DNA of 64,000 nucleotides from the NCBI GenBank assembly GCA_024279135.1, contig JAJRRU010000003.1, forward strand, positions 176,211 through 240,210. Reading direction: 5' to 3'. Origin of the DNA: Alphaproteobacteria bacterium (GTDB lineage Bacteria; Pseudomonadota; Alphaproteobacteria; Rhodospirillales; Casp-alpha2). Below the pieces are notes generated by a model. The model saw nothing but the letters and a program-made list of their open reading frames with translations, was not told the origin of the DNA and made no database searches. Shown piece by piece: positions 9,791-19,900 of the stretch. Position numbers and translations under genes: made by a program. Numbering within the stretch: position 1 is the first letter of the stretch; every line of letters begins with the position of its first letter.

Positions 9791-10006
9791 TCAGCAACAA
9801 ACCCCGTCAGTGGCCTGAATAGGCGGGCAGGGGTTTGTTCCAAAGGAGCAATAGACACAACAGTCACCCTTCAAAGGACGCAACACGGCACCGCATCCCT
9901 TGCAGTCATAGAAAAACTGACAGGCATCGGTTGGCATGGTCTCGGTCTCTTTGTGGCCGCACTGGGGACAGGTAATGGTCGATGTGGGGATGATCTCAGG
10001 TGACAT
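9791..10006 (-). CDS. GDCCVxC-domain protein (Cys form of a selenoprotein family)
   Basis: A 71-residue protein with 11 cysteines: a CPQC pair, C29, a CKGC pair, the family signature GDCCVYCSFG at 47-56, C60 in PCPPIQ, and a C-terminal Cys-Cys. The GDCCVxC family includes members with selenocysteine in the signature; here Cys codons are used. The start at 10006 is preferred because it overlaps the end of merF by 11 bases, implying translational coupling; the longer frame from 10060 would lie inside merF. Family members are found beside merF. A metal- or mercury-thiol handling role is inferred from the neighbour. The terminal TGA is read as a true stop. Confidence 0.8.
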   Translation of the reverse strand: MSPEIIPTSTITCPQCGHKETETMPTDACQFFYDCKGCGAVLRPLKGDCCVYCSFGTNPCPPIQATDGVCC

Positions 10007-10208
10007 GTGATTTTTTAAGCCGCCAGATACCGATCCCCAGAATAAGCAGGAATATGGCAAGTCCGGGCAGTAAAATATAATCCAACCAGGCCAGCCAGGC
10101 CGACAGACCGACGGTGCCCAGAATAATGACCAACAGGGGTGTGAAACAGCACAACGCCATGATGGTTGATCCTATGGCACCAGTTCTAAGAGTATTTTTG
10201 TTTTTCAT
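9996..10208 (-). CDS. merF: MerF-like mercury transport protein
   Basis: A 70-residue protein with two membrane helices. The first carries the vicinal pair Cys20-Cys21 followed by FTPLLVIILG, and the second the LDYILLPGLAIF segment typical of MerF. MerF imports Hg(II) across the inner membrane for reduction by MerA. The second vicinal cysteine pair known from plasmid MerF is absent: the protein ends WRLKKSHVT. No merR or merA lies in the window. An upstream ATG at 10226 would add six residues. Co-transcription with the downstream GDCCVxC gene is indicated by the overlap. Confidence 0.82.
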   Translation of the reverse strand: MKNKNTLRTGAIGSTIMALCCFTPLLVIILGTVGLSAWLAWLDYILLPGLAIFLLILGIGIWRLKKSHVT

Positions 10209-10244
10209 GGCCTTTTTGTACCACATATCGAAATTTGCTATGAA

Positions 10245-10685
10245 TCACAATTCTGTGATTTTTCGACGTAAAGCGGCAACCGGTGTGCGTTGGTCGATGG
10301 CGTGCTGGTAAAACAGTGAAAATTCTTTCATGGCTATTTTCCATTCACCCACTGCGTCATCGCCTGTAACCATGATGGCATCAAATCCACAGCGTTGCAG
10401 GAACAGGTACTGATCGCGGATTATATGGCCAACCGCCCTGATTTCACCCATATAGCCGTATTGCTCGCGCAGTTGTCGAGCATAACTGAAGCCGCGCCCA
10501 TCACTGAAAACCGGGAATTCAATGGCTACCACCGGGATCTGGTCCAGATATTCGGCGATGCAATCGGGTGGTGTGTCGGGACCAAGCTGGATCCCGGCGC
10601 TCTTGTCACCGTCATTTAGCCACTCCTCCACAGGGCTTACGGCAATGGGATCGGCGACTATTTCACCGTTCTTAAGCACGGTCAT
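10245..10685 (-). CDS. DUF934 protein of the sulfite reductase operon
   Basis: This conserved 146-residue protein (start MTVLKNGEIVADP) belongs to the DUF934 family, found just downstream of cysI in many proteobacteria and thought to support sulfite reduction, possibly in electron transfer or assembly. The ATG at 10685 lies inside the end of cysI, a 14-base overlap that suggests translational coupling. Typical segments seen are FPVFSDGRGFSYARQLREQYGY and GHIIRDQYLFLQRCGFDA. Orthologues are often followed by cysH, but here the next gene is merF on the same strand. Confidence 0.85.
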   Translation of the reverse strand: MTVLKNGEIVADPIAVSPVEEWLNDGDKSAGIQLGPDTPPDCIAEYLDQIPVVAIEFPVFSDGRGFSYARQLREQYGYMGEIRAVGHIIRDQYLFLQRCGFDAIMVTGDDAVGEWKIAMKEFSLFYQHAIDQRTPVAALRRKITEL

Positions 10686-12333
10686 AGAGGGCCTCCTTAA
10701 AGGGGGGAAGTCCGGTGCGTCTGAATGTTTCCATAAATGTTTCACCGGCATGGCGGATGGATAAATAGGTGTTGATAATCAGCTCAACCGCATCGACCAC
10801 CTCTTCGGTGGGAAATGCGCGACCGACGATCTGTCCGATGGCGGCATCTTCAAAGGCGCTGCCGCCCAGGGTGATCTGATAATATTCCTCGCCCTTGCGA
10901 TCGACACCCAGAATGCCGATGGCGGCAACGTGGTGATGGCCACAGGCATTGATACAGCCCGAAATATTCAGGTGCAGGGGACCGATATCATGCTGCAGTT
11001 TCAGCTCGGCAAAGCGATGTGAGATACGTTGGCCAATGGGAATGGAGCGGGCATTTGCCAGCGAGCAATAATCCAGGCCCGGACAAACGATCATGTCGCC
11101 AGCCAGACCGATGTTTGGTGTCGCCAGCTTGTTTTCAAGCAGGACCTGCCAGACCTTGAACAGATTGTCCATTCGCACGTTGGGTAGAACAACATTCTGG
11201 CGATGAGTAACGCGCAATTCACCCAGGCTATAAAGCTCTGCAAGATCAGCCACCACGCGCATTTGTGCAGAAGTCATATCACCGGCGATGCCGCCAACGG
11301 GTTTCAGAGAGATACTGACAACCCCGTAACCGGGTTGTTTGTGCCCGCTGACCGAAGCGCTGACCCAGTCGGCAAAATCCTGGTTGTGGAATTTCTCGAC
11401 TTCCAGGTCACGGTTAAGGGCTTCGTGATCCAGGGGCTCGTATACCGGCGGCCTGAAGTAGGCTTCGATACGTTCCAGTTCGCCATCTGGCAGATTGTAT
11501 TCCAGATGGCGTATTTTCTGCCATTCTTCTTCGACCCGATTGCGAAAATCCTCGATACCGGTCTCATGGATCAGAATTTTAATGCGCGCCTTATATTTGT
11601 TGTCGCGTCTGCCGAACTGGTTATAGACCCGCATGACGGCTTCCAGGTACGATAACAAATGCTGTTTGGGCAGGAATTCACGGATGGTTTTGGCGACCAT
11701 GGGGGTGCGGCCCTGGCCGCCACCAGCGAGGATTTCAAAGCCGATTTCGCCCGCCTTGTTTTTGAGCAGGTAAATGCCAATGTCATGGAATTTAACCGCT
11801 GCGCGGTCTTCAAAAGCACCCGATACGGCAATTTTGAATTTACGGGGCAGGAAGGCAAATTCGGGATGCAGGGTCGACCACTGGCGGATAATTTCACAAT
11901 ATACCCGCGGGTCTTCGACCTCATCGGCCGCAACACCGGCAAACGGGTCAGAGGTCGTGTTGCGAATGCAGTTGCCACTGGTTTGAATGGCATGCATCTC
12001 AACCTCGGCCAGTTCTGCCAGAATATCCGGCGCGTCCTTCAGGGATGGCCAGTTGAACTGGATGTTCTGGCGTGTGGTGAAATGCCCGTAACCCTTGTCA
12101 TAGGTATCGGCAATATGGGCGAGTTTATGCATTTGTTTGGCCGACAGCGCCCCATAGGGAATAGCGACCCGCAGCATATAAGCATGGAGTTGCAAATATA
12201 GCCCATTCATCAGGCGCAGGGGCTTGAACTCGTTCTCGGCCAGATCGCCCTTCAGGCGACGTTCCACCTGATTACGAAATTGCCCGACCCGTTGCTGTAC
12301 AAAAGCAGCATCAAATTCATCGTAGCGATACAT
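10672..12333 (-). CDS. cysI: Sulfite (or nitrite) reductase hemoprotein, siroheme/4Fe-4S
   Basis: A 553-residue siroheme reductase. The cluster ligands are visible as C417-x5-C423 (CPGLDYC) and C460-x3-C464 (CINAC), with SGCINACGHHH following the family pattern. Two ferredoxin-like half-domains and siroheme-contact arginines near THRQNVVLPNV are recognisable. It should reduce sulfite to sulfide with six electrons in cysteine synthesis. Flanking DUF2849 and DUF934 genes argue for sulfite rather than nitrite. It starts 11 bases downstream of the DUF2849 gene and overlaps the DUF934 gene. Confidence 0.92.
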   Translation of the reverse strand: MYRYDEFDAAFVQQRVGQFRNQVERRLKGDLAENEFKPLRLMNGLYLQLHAYMLRVAIPYGALSAKQMHKLAHIADTYDKGYGHFTTRQNIQFNWPSLKDAPDILAELAEVEMHAIQTSGNCIRNTTSDPFAGVAADEVEDPRVYCEIIRQWSTLHPEFAFLPRKFKIAVSGAFEDRAAVKFHDIGIYLLKNKAGEIGFEILAGGGQGRTPMVAKTIREFLPKQHLLSYLEAVMRVYNQFGRRDNKYKARIKILIHETGIEDFRNRVEEEWQKIRHLEYNLPDGELERIEAYFRPPVYEPLDHEALNRDLEVEKFHNQDFADWVSASVSGHKQPGYGVVSISLKPVGGIAGDMTSAQMRVVADLAELYSLGELRVTHRQNVVLPNVRMDNLFKVWQVLLENKLATPNIGLAGDMIVCPGLDYCSLANARSIPIGQRISHRFAELKLQHDIGPLHLNISGCINACGHHHVAAIGILGVDRKGEEYYQITLGGSAFEDAAIGQIVGRAFPTEEVVDAVELIINTYLSIRHAGETFMETFRRTGLPPFKEALYDRA

Positions 12334-12344
12334 TGGTGTGGTCC

Positions 12345-12725
12345 CTAGATAGCGTTCAACAAGGCAAGCTGTGCGTCATTGTCTGATTTTCTGCCGCTCA
12401 GGGTGCCGATATGGGCGAGCCGGGAATGGGATTTTTCAGTTTCGATGATCTTCAGGGTGCTGAAGGAGGGACCATTGGCGCGAATACGTTCGCCCAGTCG
12501 CACCGGCGTAATCGTGGTTCCTTCTATGGTCACATCGATCAAATAAGGGTCCAGAACCACATTATTTGCAACACTGGCAAGGGCTCGTGTCAGGGTGGAT
12601 TGCTGGCTTTCGTCGTCGTGACTGACATGGGCGCTGGAAACCCGGTGTTCCCAGGTATCTTGTGATGTGAAATACACAACAATGCCATCAGTCAGGCGGT
12701 TGGCGGTTACGATTTGCATAGACAT
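12345..12725 (-). CDS. DUF2849 protein of the sulfite reductase operon
   Basis: A 126-residue protein typical of the DUF2849 family, which lies directly upstream of cysI in alphaproteobacteria. The N terminus has the family pattern NRLTDGIVVYFT, followed by a segment naming a modification-like fold (NVVLDPYLIDVTIEG) and RLGERIRANGPSF. Function is not established; siroheme reductase maturation or electron delivery is inferred from gene order. It is the first gene of the leftward cys block. ATG at 12719 is an alternative start two residues downstream. Confidence 0.85.
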   Translation of the reverse strand: MSMQIVTANRLTDGIVVYFTSQDTWEHRVSSAHVSHDDESQQSTLTRALASVANNVVLDPYLIDVTIEGTTITPVRLGERIRANGPSFSTLKIIETEKSHSRLAHIGTLSGRKSDNDAQLALLNAI

Positions 12726-13013
12726 GCTACGTCCTTGGTTTATCTCGTTATGACAGGATCGGTTAAATCAAGTTGATAGATCTATAATAGGGTGAATTAA
12801 ATCAATTGTCCAATTAATTATGTATAATACAAGTTATAACACTAAATATTTGTGAATTAACCTTGTTTTCAAGACCTGAAAATCTGCAAATATGTTAATG
12901 GATGTTGTTTGTCTGGCTACAATCGGCAAAGAATTTTTGACTGCATGTGCCAAGGGTGATAATGGATAACACGTGCAATAAGGCTTCCCCCAAAAACAGG
13001 CTTGTTGACAGAT
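12726..13013. other. Divergent AT-rich region between the cys block and heme A synthase
   Basis: This 288-base gap must hold the promoters for the leftward DUF2849-cysI-DUF934 block and for rightward heme A synthase. The motif TTAAATCAA occurs at 12763-12771 and again at 12798-12806, 35 bases apart and in the same orientation, which could be paired regulator sites. No known riboswitch fold was recognised and no convincing small ORF is present. Confidence 0.4.
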
Positions 13014-14123
13014 ATGACCGCACAGCAGGATACCAGTAAACAGGCGGAAAACCCGCAAGAAACCTCGGCTGTTCTGGGACAGTCATACAGCCATGGGCAT
13101 GTTACCGTTATTTCCAACTGGCTGTTTATTTTATGTGCCATGATCCTGGGCATGATTGTCCTGGGTGGGCTGACCAGATTAACCGAGTCCGGGTTATCCA
13201 TGGTCAACTGGAAACCCATTACCGGCTGGTTGCCACCCCTGGACGAGCAGGCCTGGCGCGCAGTTTTTGAAGCTTACCGACAGTCGCCAGAATATACCAA
13301 GGTCAACTTCGGCATGAGCCTCGGCGACTTCAAGGGGATTTTCTGGCTGGAATATATTCACCGTCTGTGGGGCCGTGCCATGGGTGTGGTATTTTTCCTG
13401 CCATTCGTATTTTTTGTTTACCGGGGGTGGGTCGACCGCCGGATGGCCCCGATTCTCGTGACATTTTTTATTCTCGGTGGGCTGCAGGGTGGATTGGGTT
13501 GGTTTATGGTCAAAAGTGGATTGGTCAATCACCCCGATGTCAGCCAGTACCGTCTGACGGCGCATCTGGGACTGGCCGTGTTTTTGTACGGTATTATGCT
13601 GCGATACGGATTTAGTCTGCGGCGTGGATACGATGCCGTGCGCCCCATGCTGCACAAAGGCGTAGCCGGCTTGCGGATGCAGTTGATATTGCTGAGTATT
13701 CTGGTTTTTATAACACTTCTTTCCGGTGGCTTTGTTGCCGGGCTCAATGCCGGTCTTATCTATAATACATTTCCGCTTATGGATGGGGTCATGATCCCGG
13801 CAGAACTCTATGATGGTGAGCCGTTTTATCTCAGTGCCTTCGAGGATATCATGACTGTTCAGTTCAATCACCGTGTCCTGGCCATGATTACCTTGATGTG
13901 CGTCGCTGCTGTGTGGTTGATGTCTTTCGCTGTGAAGCTCTCGGCTCGCCAACGAGCCAGTCTGATGATCGTTATGCTGGTTGTGGTTATTCAGGTGGCC
14001 CTGGGGATAACCACCTTGTTGCTTATGGTTCCCATCAGTATTGCCGCCCTGCACCAGTTGGGCGCCATTATTTTGTTCAGTTCCATTATTTATGCAATTT
14101 ATGTTGTGGAATGGAATAGATAA
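13014..14123 (+). CDS. ctaA: Heme A synthase, COX15/CtaA type 2
   Basis: A 369-residue membrane protein with eight helices in two four-helix halves. Conserved histidines appear in EYIHRLWGRAMG, LTAHLGLAVF, QFNHRVLAM and AALHQLGA, matching the heme ligands of the COX15/CtaA family. It converts heme O to heme A for aa3-type cytochrome oxidase. The family marker GGLTRLTESGLSM is in the first helix-loop. ATG 13014 is preferred over an upstream TTG at 13002. No cox genes are adjacent, so it is a stand-alone locus here. Confidence 0.95.
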   Translation: MTAQQDTSKQAENPQETSAVLGQSYSHGHVTVISNWLFILCAMILGMIVLGGLTRLTESGLSMVNWKPITGWLPPLDEQAWRAVFEAYRQSPEYTKVNFGMSLGDFKGIFWLEYIHRLWGRAMGVVFFLPFVFFVYRGWVDRRMAPILVTFFILGGLQGGLGWFMVKSGLVNHPDVSQYRLTAHLGLAVFLYGIMLRYGFSLRRGYDAVRPMLHKGVAGLRMQLILLSILVFITLLSGGFVAGLNAGLIYNTFPLMDGVMIPAELYDGEPFYLSAFEDIMTVQFNHRVLAMITLMCVAAVWLMSFAVKLSARQRASLMIVMLVVVIQVALGITTLLLMVPISIAALHQLGAIILFSSIIYAIYVVEWNR

Positions 14124-14255
14124 GTCATGAGAGCATATTTATTAATTGTTGCATGATACTATTTGGCTGTTTTATAAAAGGAATATCAGCTTATACTGTC
14201 GGCGACTTGTAAAACGGGTGTTTGTGCCGGAAAATTGAATGGGGAGGTTTTGACA

Positions 14256-15188
14256 ATGAGTGACGAAAAGTTCCGTTTGGTAACGCGTAGTGATTTTGAC
14301 GGACTGGTTTGCGCCGTGTTGTTCAAAGAACTCGACATGATAGACGAAATTAAATTCGTTCACCCCAAGGATATGCAGGATGGCACCATCTTGATATCGG
14401 GTAATGATATCAGCACCAACCTGCCTTATGTTGAAGGGGTGTATCTGGCATTTGATCACCATCTCAGCGAAACCCTGCGGATCGGCGAGATACCCGATAA
14501 TTACATCACTGATCCCGAGGCCGATTCTGCTGCCCGGGTGGTTTATGATCATTATGGTGGCAAAAGTGCCTTCCCCAAGGTGACAGATGAGATCATGGAA
14601 GCCGTTGACAAAAGCGATTCCGCACAGTTTTCCGAAGATGAAATCATCAATCCACAACGCTGGCCGCTGTTGAACTTTTTGATGGATTCACGTACCGGTC
14701 TGGGCCGGTTCCGCGAGTTCCGTTTGTCCAATTATCAATTGATGATGCAATTGATCGATTATTGCCGCAACCATACCATCGAGGAGATCATCGAACTTCC
14801 CGATGTGAAGGAACGTGTCGATTTGTATATGGACCACGTTGAAAAACACAAAGATCAGATCAAGCGTTGTTCTACGGTGCATGATAATCTGGTTGTGCTG
14901 GATTTGCGTGACGAGGAAACCATTTATGCCGGTAACCGTTTCATGATCTACGCACTCTATCCCCAGTGTAATATTTCCATCCATGTGCTGTGGGGACTGA
15001 ACAAGCTGAACACGGTATTTGCCACGGGCGGTTCCATTACCAATCGCAGTTCGAAGACCAATATTGGTGTATTGATGTTGAAATATGGTGGCGGTGGCCA
15101 TGAAGCAGCCGGTACGTGCCAGATTGAAAATGATGACAGTGCGCGTGTGCTGGACGAACTCATTGAGACGATCACGGCTGCCGGGTAA
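14256..15188 (+). CDS. DHH-family phosphoesterase (exopolyphosphatase-like)
   Basis: A 310-residue protein with the N-terminal DHH domain (RSDFDGLVCAVL, then the metal-binding FDHHLSE) and a C-terminal DHHA1-like motif GGGGHEAAGTCQI. Such proteins hydrolyse phosphodiesters or phosphoanhydrides such as polyphosphate, pAp or nanoRNA with Mn2+. The exact substrate cannot be set from sequence; alphaproteobacterial orthologues are often labelled exopolyphosphatase. ATG 14256 follows a GGGGAGG ribosome site at 14241-14247, which rules against the upstream TTG at 14235. Confidence 0.88.
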   Translation: MSDEKFRLVTRSDFDGLVCAVLFKELDMIDEIKFVHPKDMQDGTILISGNDISTNLPYVEGVYLAFDHHLSETLRIGEIPDNYITDPEADSAARVVYDHYGGKSAFPKVTDEIMEAVDKSDSAQFSEDEIINPQRWPLLNFLMDSRTGLGRFREFRLSNYQLMMQLIDYCRNHTIEEIIELPDVKERVDLYMDHVEKHKDQIKRCSTVHDNLVVLDLRDEETIYAGNRFMIYALYPQCNISIHVLWGLNKLNTVFATGGSITNRSSKTNIGVLMLKYGGGGHEAAGTCQIENDDSARVLDELIETITAAG

Positions 15189-15232
15189 GTGCGGCTGCAA
15201 AACTTTTGTATTATGAGAGACAGGTATAATCC

Positions 15233-16789
15233 GTGAAGGGTTGGCGTAAATCACCAGAAACACTGGCGGTCATTATCGCTCTGGCACTTTTTGTATCCTT
15301 GTTGCCGGGGTTGAGTGGATGTTCGCTTGACGATGGAACCTTCAGCCGAGTACTGGAAACCATCCAGAGCGGCGGTACGGTTGCCCTGTCCGATGATGCT
15401 GAACAGCAAGCCAAGCGATTTGATACCGTGGTTGCACAATATTCCGAGAATTATGATGCGCGCCAGCTCAAACATTTCAGGGATGTTTTCCGCCGGGTTC
15501 GTCATAACTATGTCAATCAACTGGATGATGCGGTCCTGATTAATGCGGCGATCACGGGTATCGAGGAATTCGAATTTGACGATGAGCAGGGCAGCCTTGA
15601 GTCGCGCAACGTTGTAGAAGCTGGCCTGGACGCAATGGTCGCCTCGCTTGATCCTCATTCCAGCTATATGAATCAATCTGAACTTGAGGACAGTCGGGTT
15701 TCCACGAGCGGTCAGTTCGGCGGCCTGGGTATATCGATTACCCTGGAGGACGACACGATCAAGGTGGTTTCACCCATTGAAGATACACCGGCCGAACGTG
15801 CCGGTATAAAATCCGGTGACCTGATCACCCATGTGGATGGACAGGAAATCCGCGGCATGGGCCTTCGCATTGCGGTTGATCTCATGCGCGGTTCCCCCGG
15901 AACAGAAGTGGTCATTACCATTGAGCGGGGCGAACAGAAACCATTTGATGTGACCCTTGAGCGGGCGATCATCAGGGTTCGGGCTGTTCGCTGGCATATG
16001 GAAGGCGATATTGGTTATGTTCGAGTGACCCAGTTTTCCGAACTGGTCGAACCGGGTATCATCGATGCCATGACTGATATACACCGTCAGATCGGCGATA
16101 AATTATCAGGCATCGTGCTTGATCTGCGCAGCAATCCGGGCGGCTTGCTGGATCAGTCCATCATTCTGGCCGATGTTTTCCTGGAATCAGGCAAGATCGT
16201 ATCCATCAGGGGGCGCAAGAAGTCACAAGACCGTACCCATTCCGCCAGTCCCGGCGATATGACCTTCGGATTACCAATTGTGGTGTTGATAAATGGTGGT
16301 TCAGCCTCGGCTTCAGAGATCGTTGCCGGTGCCCTTCAGGGCCATGGCAGGGCCGTTGTTATGGGCACACGGTCATTTGGCAAAGGCTCCGTGCAGACCA
16401 TCACGCCACTGCCCGTCGAAGGTGCCTTGCGTCTGACCACATCGCTGTATTATTCACCGTCGGGTCAGGTCATCCAGGCTCGCGGCATCTTGCCCGATAT
16501 TGTATTAAAGGGGCAGCAGGATGTGGATAGCAACGATATTAAACACGAGGCCGATTTACCCCATTCGCTATCCGGTGCCAAATCAGTTATGACGAATGAC
16601 GCCCCGGTTGTCCTTACCGAGACCTGTGCCGTCGCCCCCAGTATGCTCAACGATAACGATGATCAGGGTAATGCAAGCAAGGATAGCGAGATAGAGATTG
16701 ACCGGGATCTGGCGTGTGCCCTGATGTTCCTGCATTCAGGTTCGACCTCGGCGTTTCTCTCTTCTGTCATTGTACAGCCGAACTCATGA
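15233..16789 (+). CDS. S41 family C-terminal processing peptidase, probable lipoprotein
   Basis: A 518-residue periplasmic serine protease. The N terminus has a signal peptide ending in a lipobox (GLSGC), so it is probably lipid-anchored. Next come a PDZ domain (GGLGISITLEDDTIKVVSPIEDTPAERAGIKSGD) in outline, the S41 core LDLRSNPGGLLDQS, the catalytic serine in SASASE at residues 357-361, and the lysine of FGKGSVQT. It degrades or trims envelope proteins from their C termini. GTG start at 15233, with no nearer ATG in frame. The last 100 residues are a low-complexity extension of unknown role. Confidence 0.92.
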   Translation: MKGWRKSPETLAVIIALALFVSLLPGLSGCSLDDGTFSRVLETIQSGGTVALSDDAEQQAKRFDTVVAQYSENYDARQLKHFRDVFRRVRHNYVNQLDDAVLINAAITGIEEFEFDDEQGSLESRNVVEAGLDAMVASLDPHSSYMNQSELEDSRVSTSGQFGGLGISITLEDDTIKVVSPIEDTPAERAGIKSGDLITHVDGQEIRGMGLRIAVDLMRGSPGTEVVITIERGEQKPFDVTLERAIIRVRAVRWHMEGDIGYVRVTQFSELVEPGIIDAMTDIHRQIGDKLSGIVLDLRSNPGGLLDQSIILADVFLESGKIVSIRGRKKSQDRTHSASPGDMTFGLPIVVLINGGSASASEIVAGALQGHGRAVVMGTRSFGKGSVQTITPLPVEGALRLTTSLYYSPSGQVIQARGILPDIVLKGQQDVDSNDIKHEADLPHSLSGAKSVMTNDAPVVLTETCAVAPSMLNDNDDQGNASKDSEIEIDRDLACALMFLHSGSTSAFLSSVIVQPNS

Positions 16790-16963
16790 TATTAATGAGT
16801 GTTGGGTATAAGATCACGACGGTGCGCTTATGACGGGGGGACCATTGACTTTGGTTTTCCCGAACCTTATGATTAATCCCTAAGAAGAAAAATAATAATT
16901 ATGGTTGACCGGTAGTCTGTTTGACGATGATAACGCAGATTATCTGGACTAAGGAAGACGACC

Positions 16964-19900
16964 ATGGCCGACGGCGGAATGAAGACGCCCGGCGAGAATC
17001 AGAACGGTGGCCCGGCAATATTGCAGGCCGACGATACTGGTTCCGTATCTATGCCCGAAGGGCTTTCCCTTGCTGATGCCTCTTTTGAACTTTCCGGTGA
17101 TGATTTGCATATCACCTGGCCGGACGGGTCGCGCGCGAGCATCGAAGATTTTTCAACTTCAACACCATCCCTGAGCGATGGCCAAGGCATATCCCTGTCC
17201 GGTGATATGACCTTGCAGCTGGCTCAGGTCGATGTCCCCCAGGCACCGGGCTCCGTAATCAGCTTTGATGCTGGCAGCGAAGTTCTCGGTGGTACCGATG
17301 GTTCATCAATCGGCAGTGTTGATGATGTATCGGGATCGGTCTGGGCCGTTCGTGTTGATGGCACCCGTGTGGAGCTTAATGTGGGCGACCCGGTTTATCA
17401 GGGTGATACCCTTGAATCCGGTGCCGATGGTTCGGTCAGTATTATCCTTGTCGATGAAACTACGTTCTCTATGGGTGAAGAAGGCCTGATCGTGCTCGAT
17501 GAAATGATCTATGACCCGGGCACCCAGGAAGGCAGTATTTCCCTGTCGGCGCTGGAAGGCGTGTTTACGTTTGTCTCCGGCCAGGTTGCCAAAACCGACC
17601 CCGATGCCATGACGATCGATACCCCGGTCGCCACCATCGGTATCCGTGGCACCCAGGTGGGTCTTAATCTCGAAGACGAAGGAGGCATGAAAGTCATTCT
17701 CATGGAAGAAGCCGACGGCTTCGTAGGTGAAGTTGTTATTACGAACGATGGCGGTGTGGTCATTTTGAATACGGCATTTGCCGGATCGACCGTGGGTGAT
17801 TTCGGATCTGCGCCTGCCGATAGTTACGAAGTCGATAAAGCGTCGTTCTTGCAAGATTTTGGCGCTGCGCTTAAGGCATTACCGTCTGTCAATAATGCCA
17901 ACACTTATGGTGTTAATGAAATCAATCTTGAACTCCTGATCGAAGAAGCTATTCAGGAAATTCAAGAAATTGAGGCAGAACTTGAAGCCGAAGCTGAAGC
18001 TGAGGCCGAAAGTGAGCTGGCAGAGGAACTGGAAGTTGAGGTAGAGCTAAGTGACAGTGCTGAAGACGAAGCAGTAGCAACTGAACTTGCCGAAGCCAAG
18101 GCAAAGGCTGAAGCTGAAGCAGAAGCTCTCGCTCTGGCTGAGGCCCAGGAAGCGGCGGATGCCCAGGCCGAGGCCGAGGCTGAAGCTGAGGTTCTTGCCC
18201 AGGCCCAAGCCGAGGCCGAAGCTCTGGCGCTGGCAGAAGAAAACGCCAGAAAACAGGCACAAGCCGAAGCGGAAGCGGAAGCCTTGATCCTGGAAGAAGA
18301 CGCCAGAAAACAGGCTCAGGCCGACGCCGACGCCGAAGCCGTAGCGCAAGCACAAGCAAATGCTACTGTAGTTGAAGAAGAGCGCCGTGATATCGTGGTG
18401 GAAGAGGTCATTGAAGAAGTCGTGGATCCGGAATTTCAGTTAACCACATCAGCCGATGGCGGTAGCTCAGTCGGGGTGGTCATGAAAGCCAGCGGTGGTA
18501 CGTTTTCCGTATCGGACAGTAGTGATTATTCCGTGATCGGTGGTGCCGGGGCCGATACCATCCTGCTAGGTGGCGGCACTGATTTTATTGCGAGTGGCGC
18601 CGGTGACGATCTGGTTGACGCCGGTGGCGGCAACGATATCATTTCAGGCGGTTCTGGCTTGGGCATTGATACTTATATTGGCGGCGAGGGCGTTGACTGG
18701 GTTATCTACCCCAGTGCTAAAGACGGTTATGATCTTTTGATCAATTTGGGCGCGGAACAGTTTGTCACGGTAAACGGCTCACTGGTTCAACTGGATGCCA
18801 ACAGTGCCCAGGATGCTTCCTCAGACCCGGACCTTGTATGGATTGAGAACGATATCCTGACCAGCATTGAAAATGTTATGGGTGGTGAAGGGGACGATAT
18901 TATTACCGGTAGCGCTGATGCCAATGTCCTGGTCGGCAATCTGGGTGATGATGCCCTGTTCGGTGGTGCCGGTGATGATACCCTGATCGGTGGTTCAATA
19001 TTTGATAATGCTGATTTGACCGTCAGCGGCTCTGCTTATGTCGGGCAAAACGCAGTATCGGGCGGCGGCGGCAGTGATTATCTGTCTGGCGGAAGCGGTA
19101 CCGATACTGTGCTATATGGTGGATCGTTCGGCGATTACACCTTCAGCATGAATGCCGACGATCTGGTCCAGGTCCATGCCGCCGATGGTAGTGTCGACAC
19201 CCTTGCCGATGTGGAGATCATCAAGTTTGCCGATGGCGGCACCCTGTCGGTTGGTTTGCCACCGACCTTGACGGTCAGCGCAGCCGCCGGTGATGATAAT
19301 TCGGCAATTCCCCTGGACATCAGTGCCAGTTTTGATTTTGGCCTGGATGATCTGGCTGCCATTACAATCTCTGGTATTCCCAGTGGTGCGGTGTTGATGT
19401 CAGGCAGTACTGTCATCAGTATTGATAACAGCGGCAGCGCTACATTGTCAGCCGATCAATTAACAGGTCTGACCTTCACACCTGCGTCAGATTCTGGTGG
19501 TACAATCAATCTGACGGTCACAGCTGACAGTGTCCTGAGTGCGACCGGTTCCACCCAGACCCTGTCCATTGACGTAACGGCTCTGGCCAGTGCGCCTGAA
19601 TTGTCGGTTTCAGATAATGCTATTGGTATGGAAACGGCCAATTCAGCTCAGTTTGATTTTTCAACCGTTACCACCGACAGTTCCGAGGTCATCTCGTCAA
19701 TTCAGATTTCGGGCGTACCCACGGGCGGCAAGCTGTACATTATTACCGATGGCGGGATCAAGGTGCAGATGGCGGTTGTTAATGGCGTTGCCACATTCTC
19801 GCCAACTATTGGCTCTTCGGTGGTGGTTGAAACACCCAATGGATATTCTGGTGGAGACTTTAGCCTGACCGTGACCTCAACCTCGACCGAGGCTGGCGGG

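Noticed and set aside
9791..9793. TGA at the end of the GDCCVxC gene as a selenocysteine codon
   Set aside because: The following codons run into the antisense of the coiled-coil gene with no family match, and the signature cysteines are ordinary Cys codons.
13194..14054. 286-codon antisense frame over heme A synthase
   Set aside because: The plus frame has all heme-ligand motifs; the antisense protein is His/Gln/Asn-rich without a family.
17949..18359. Leu/Arg/Pro-rich antisense frame over the Ala/Glu coil
   Set aside because: It is the reverse complement of a GCC/GAA-rich coding repeat and has no independent support.
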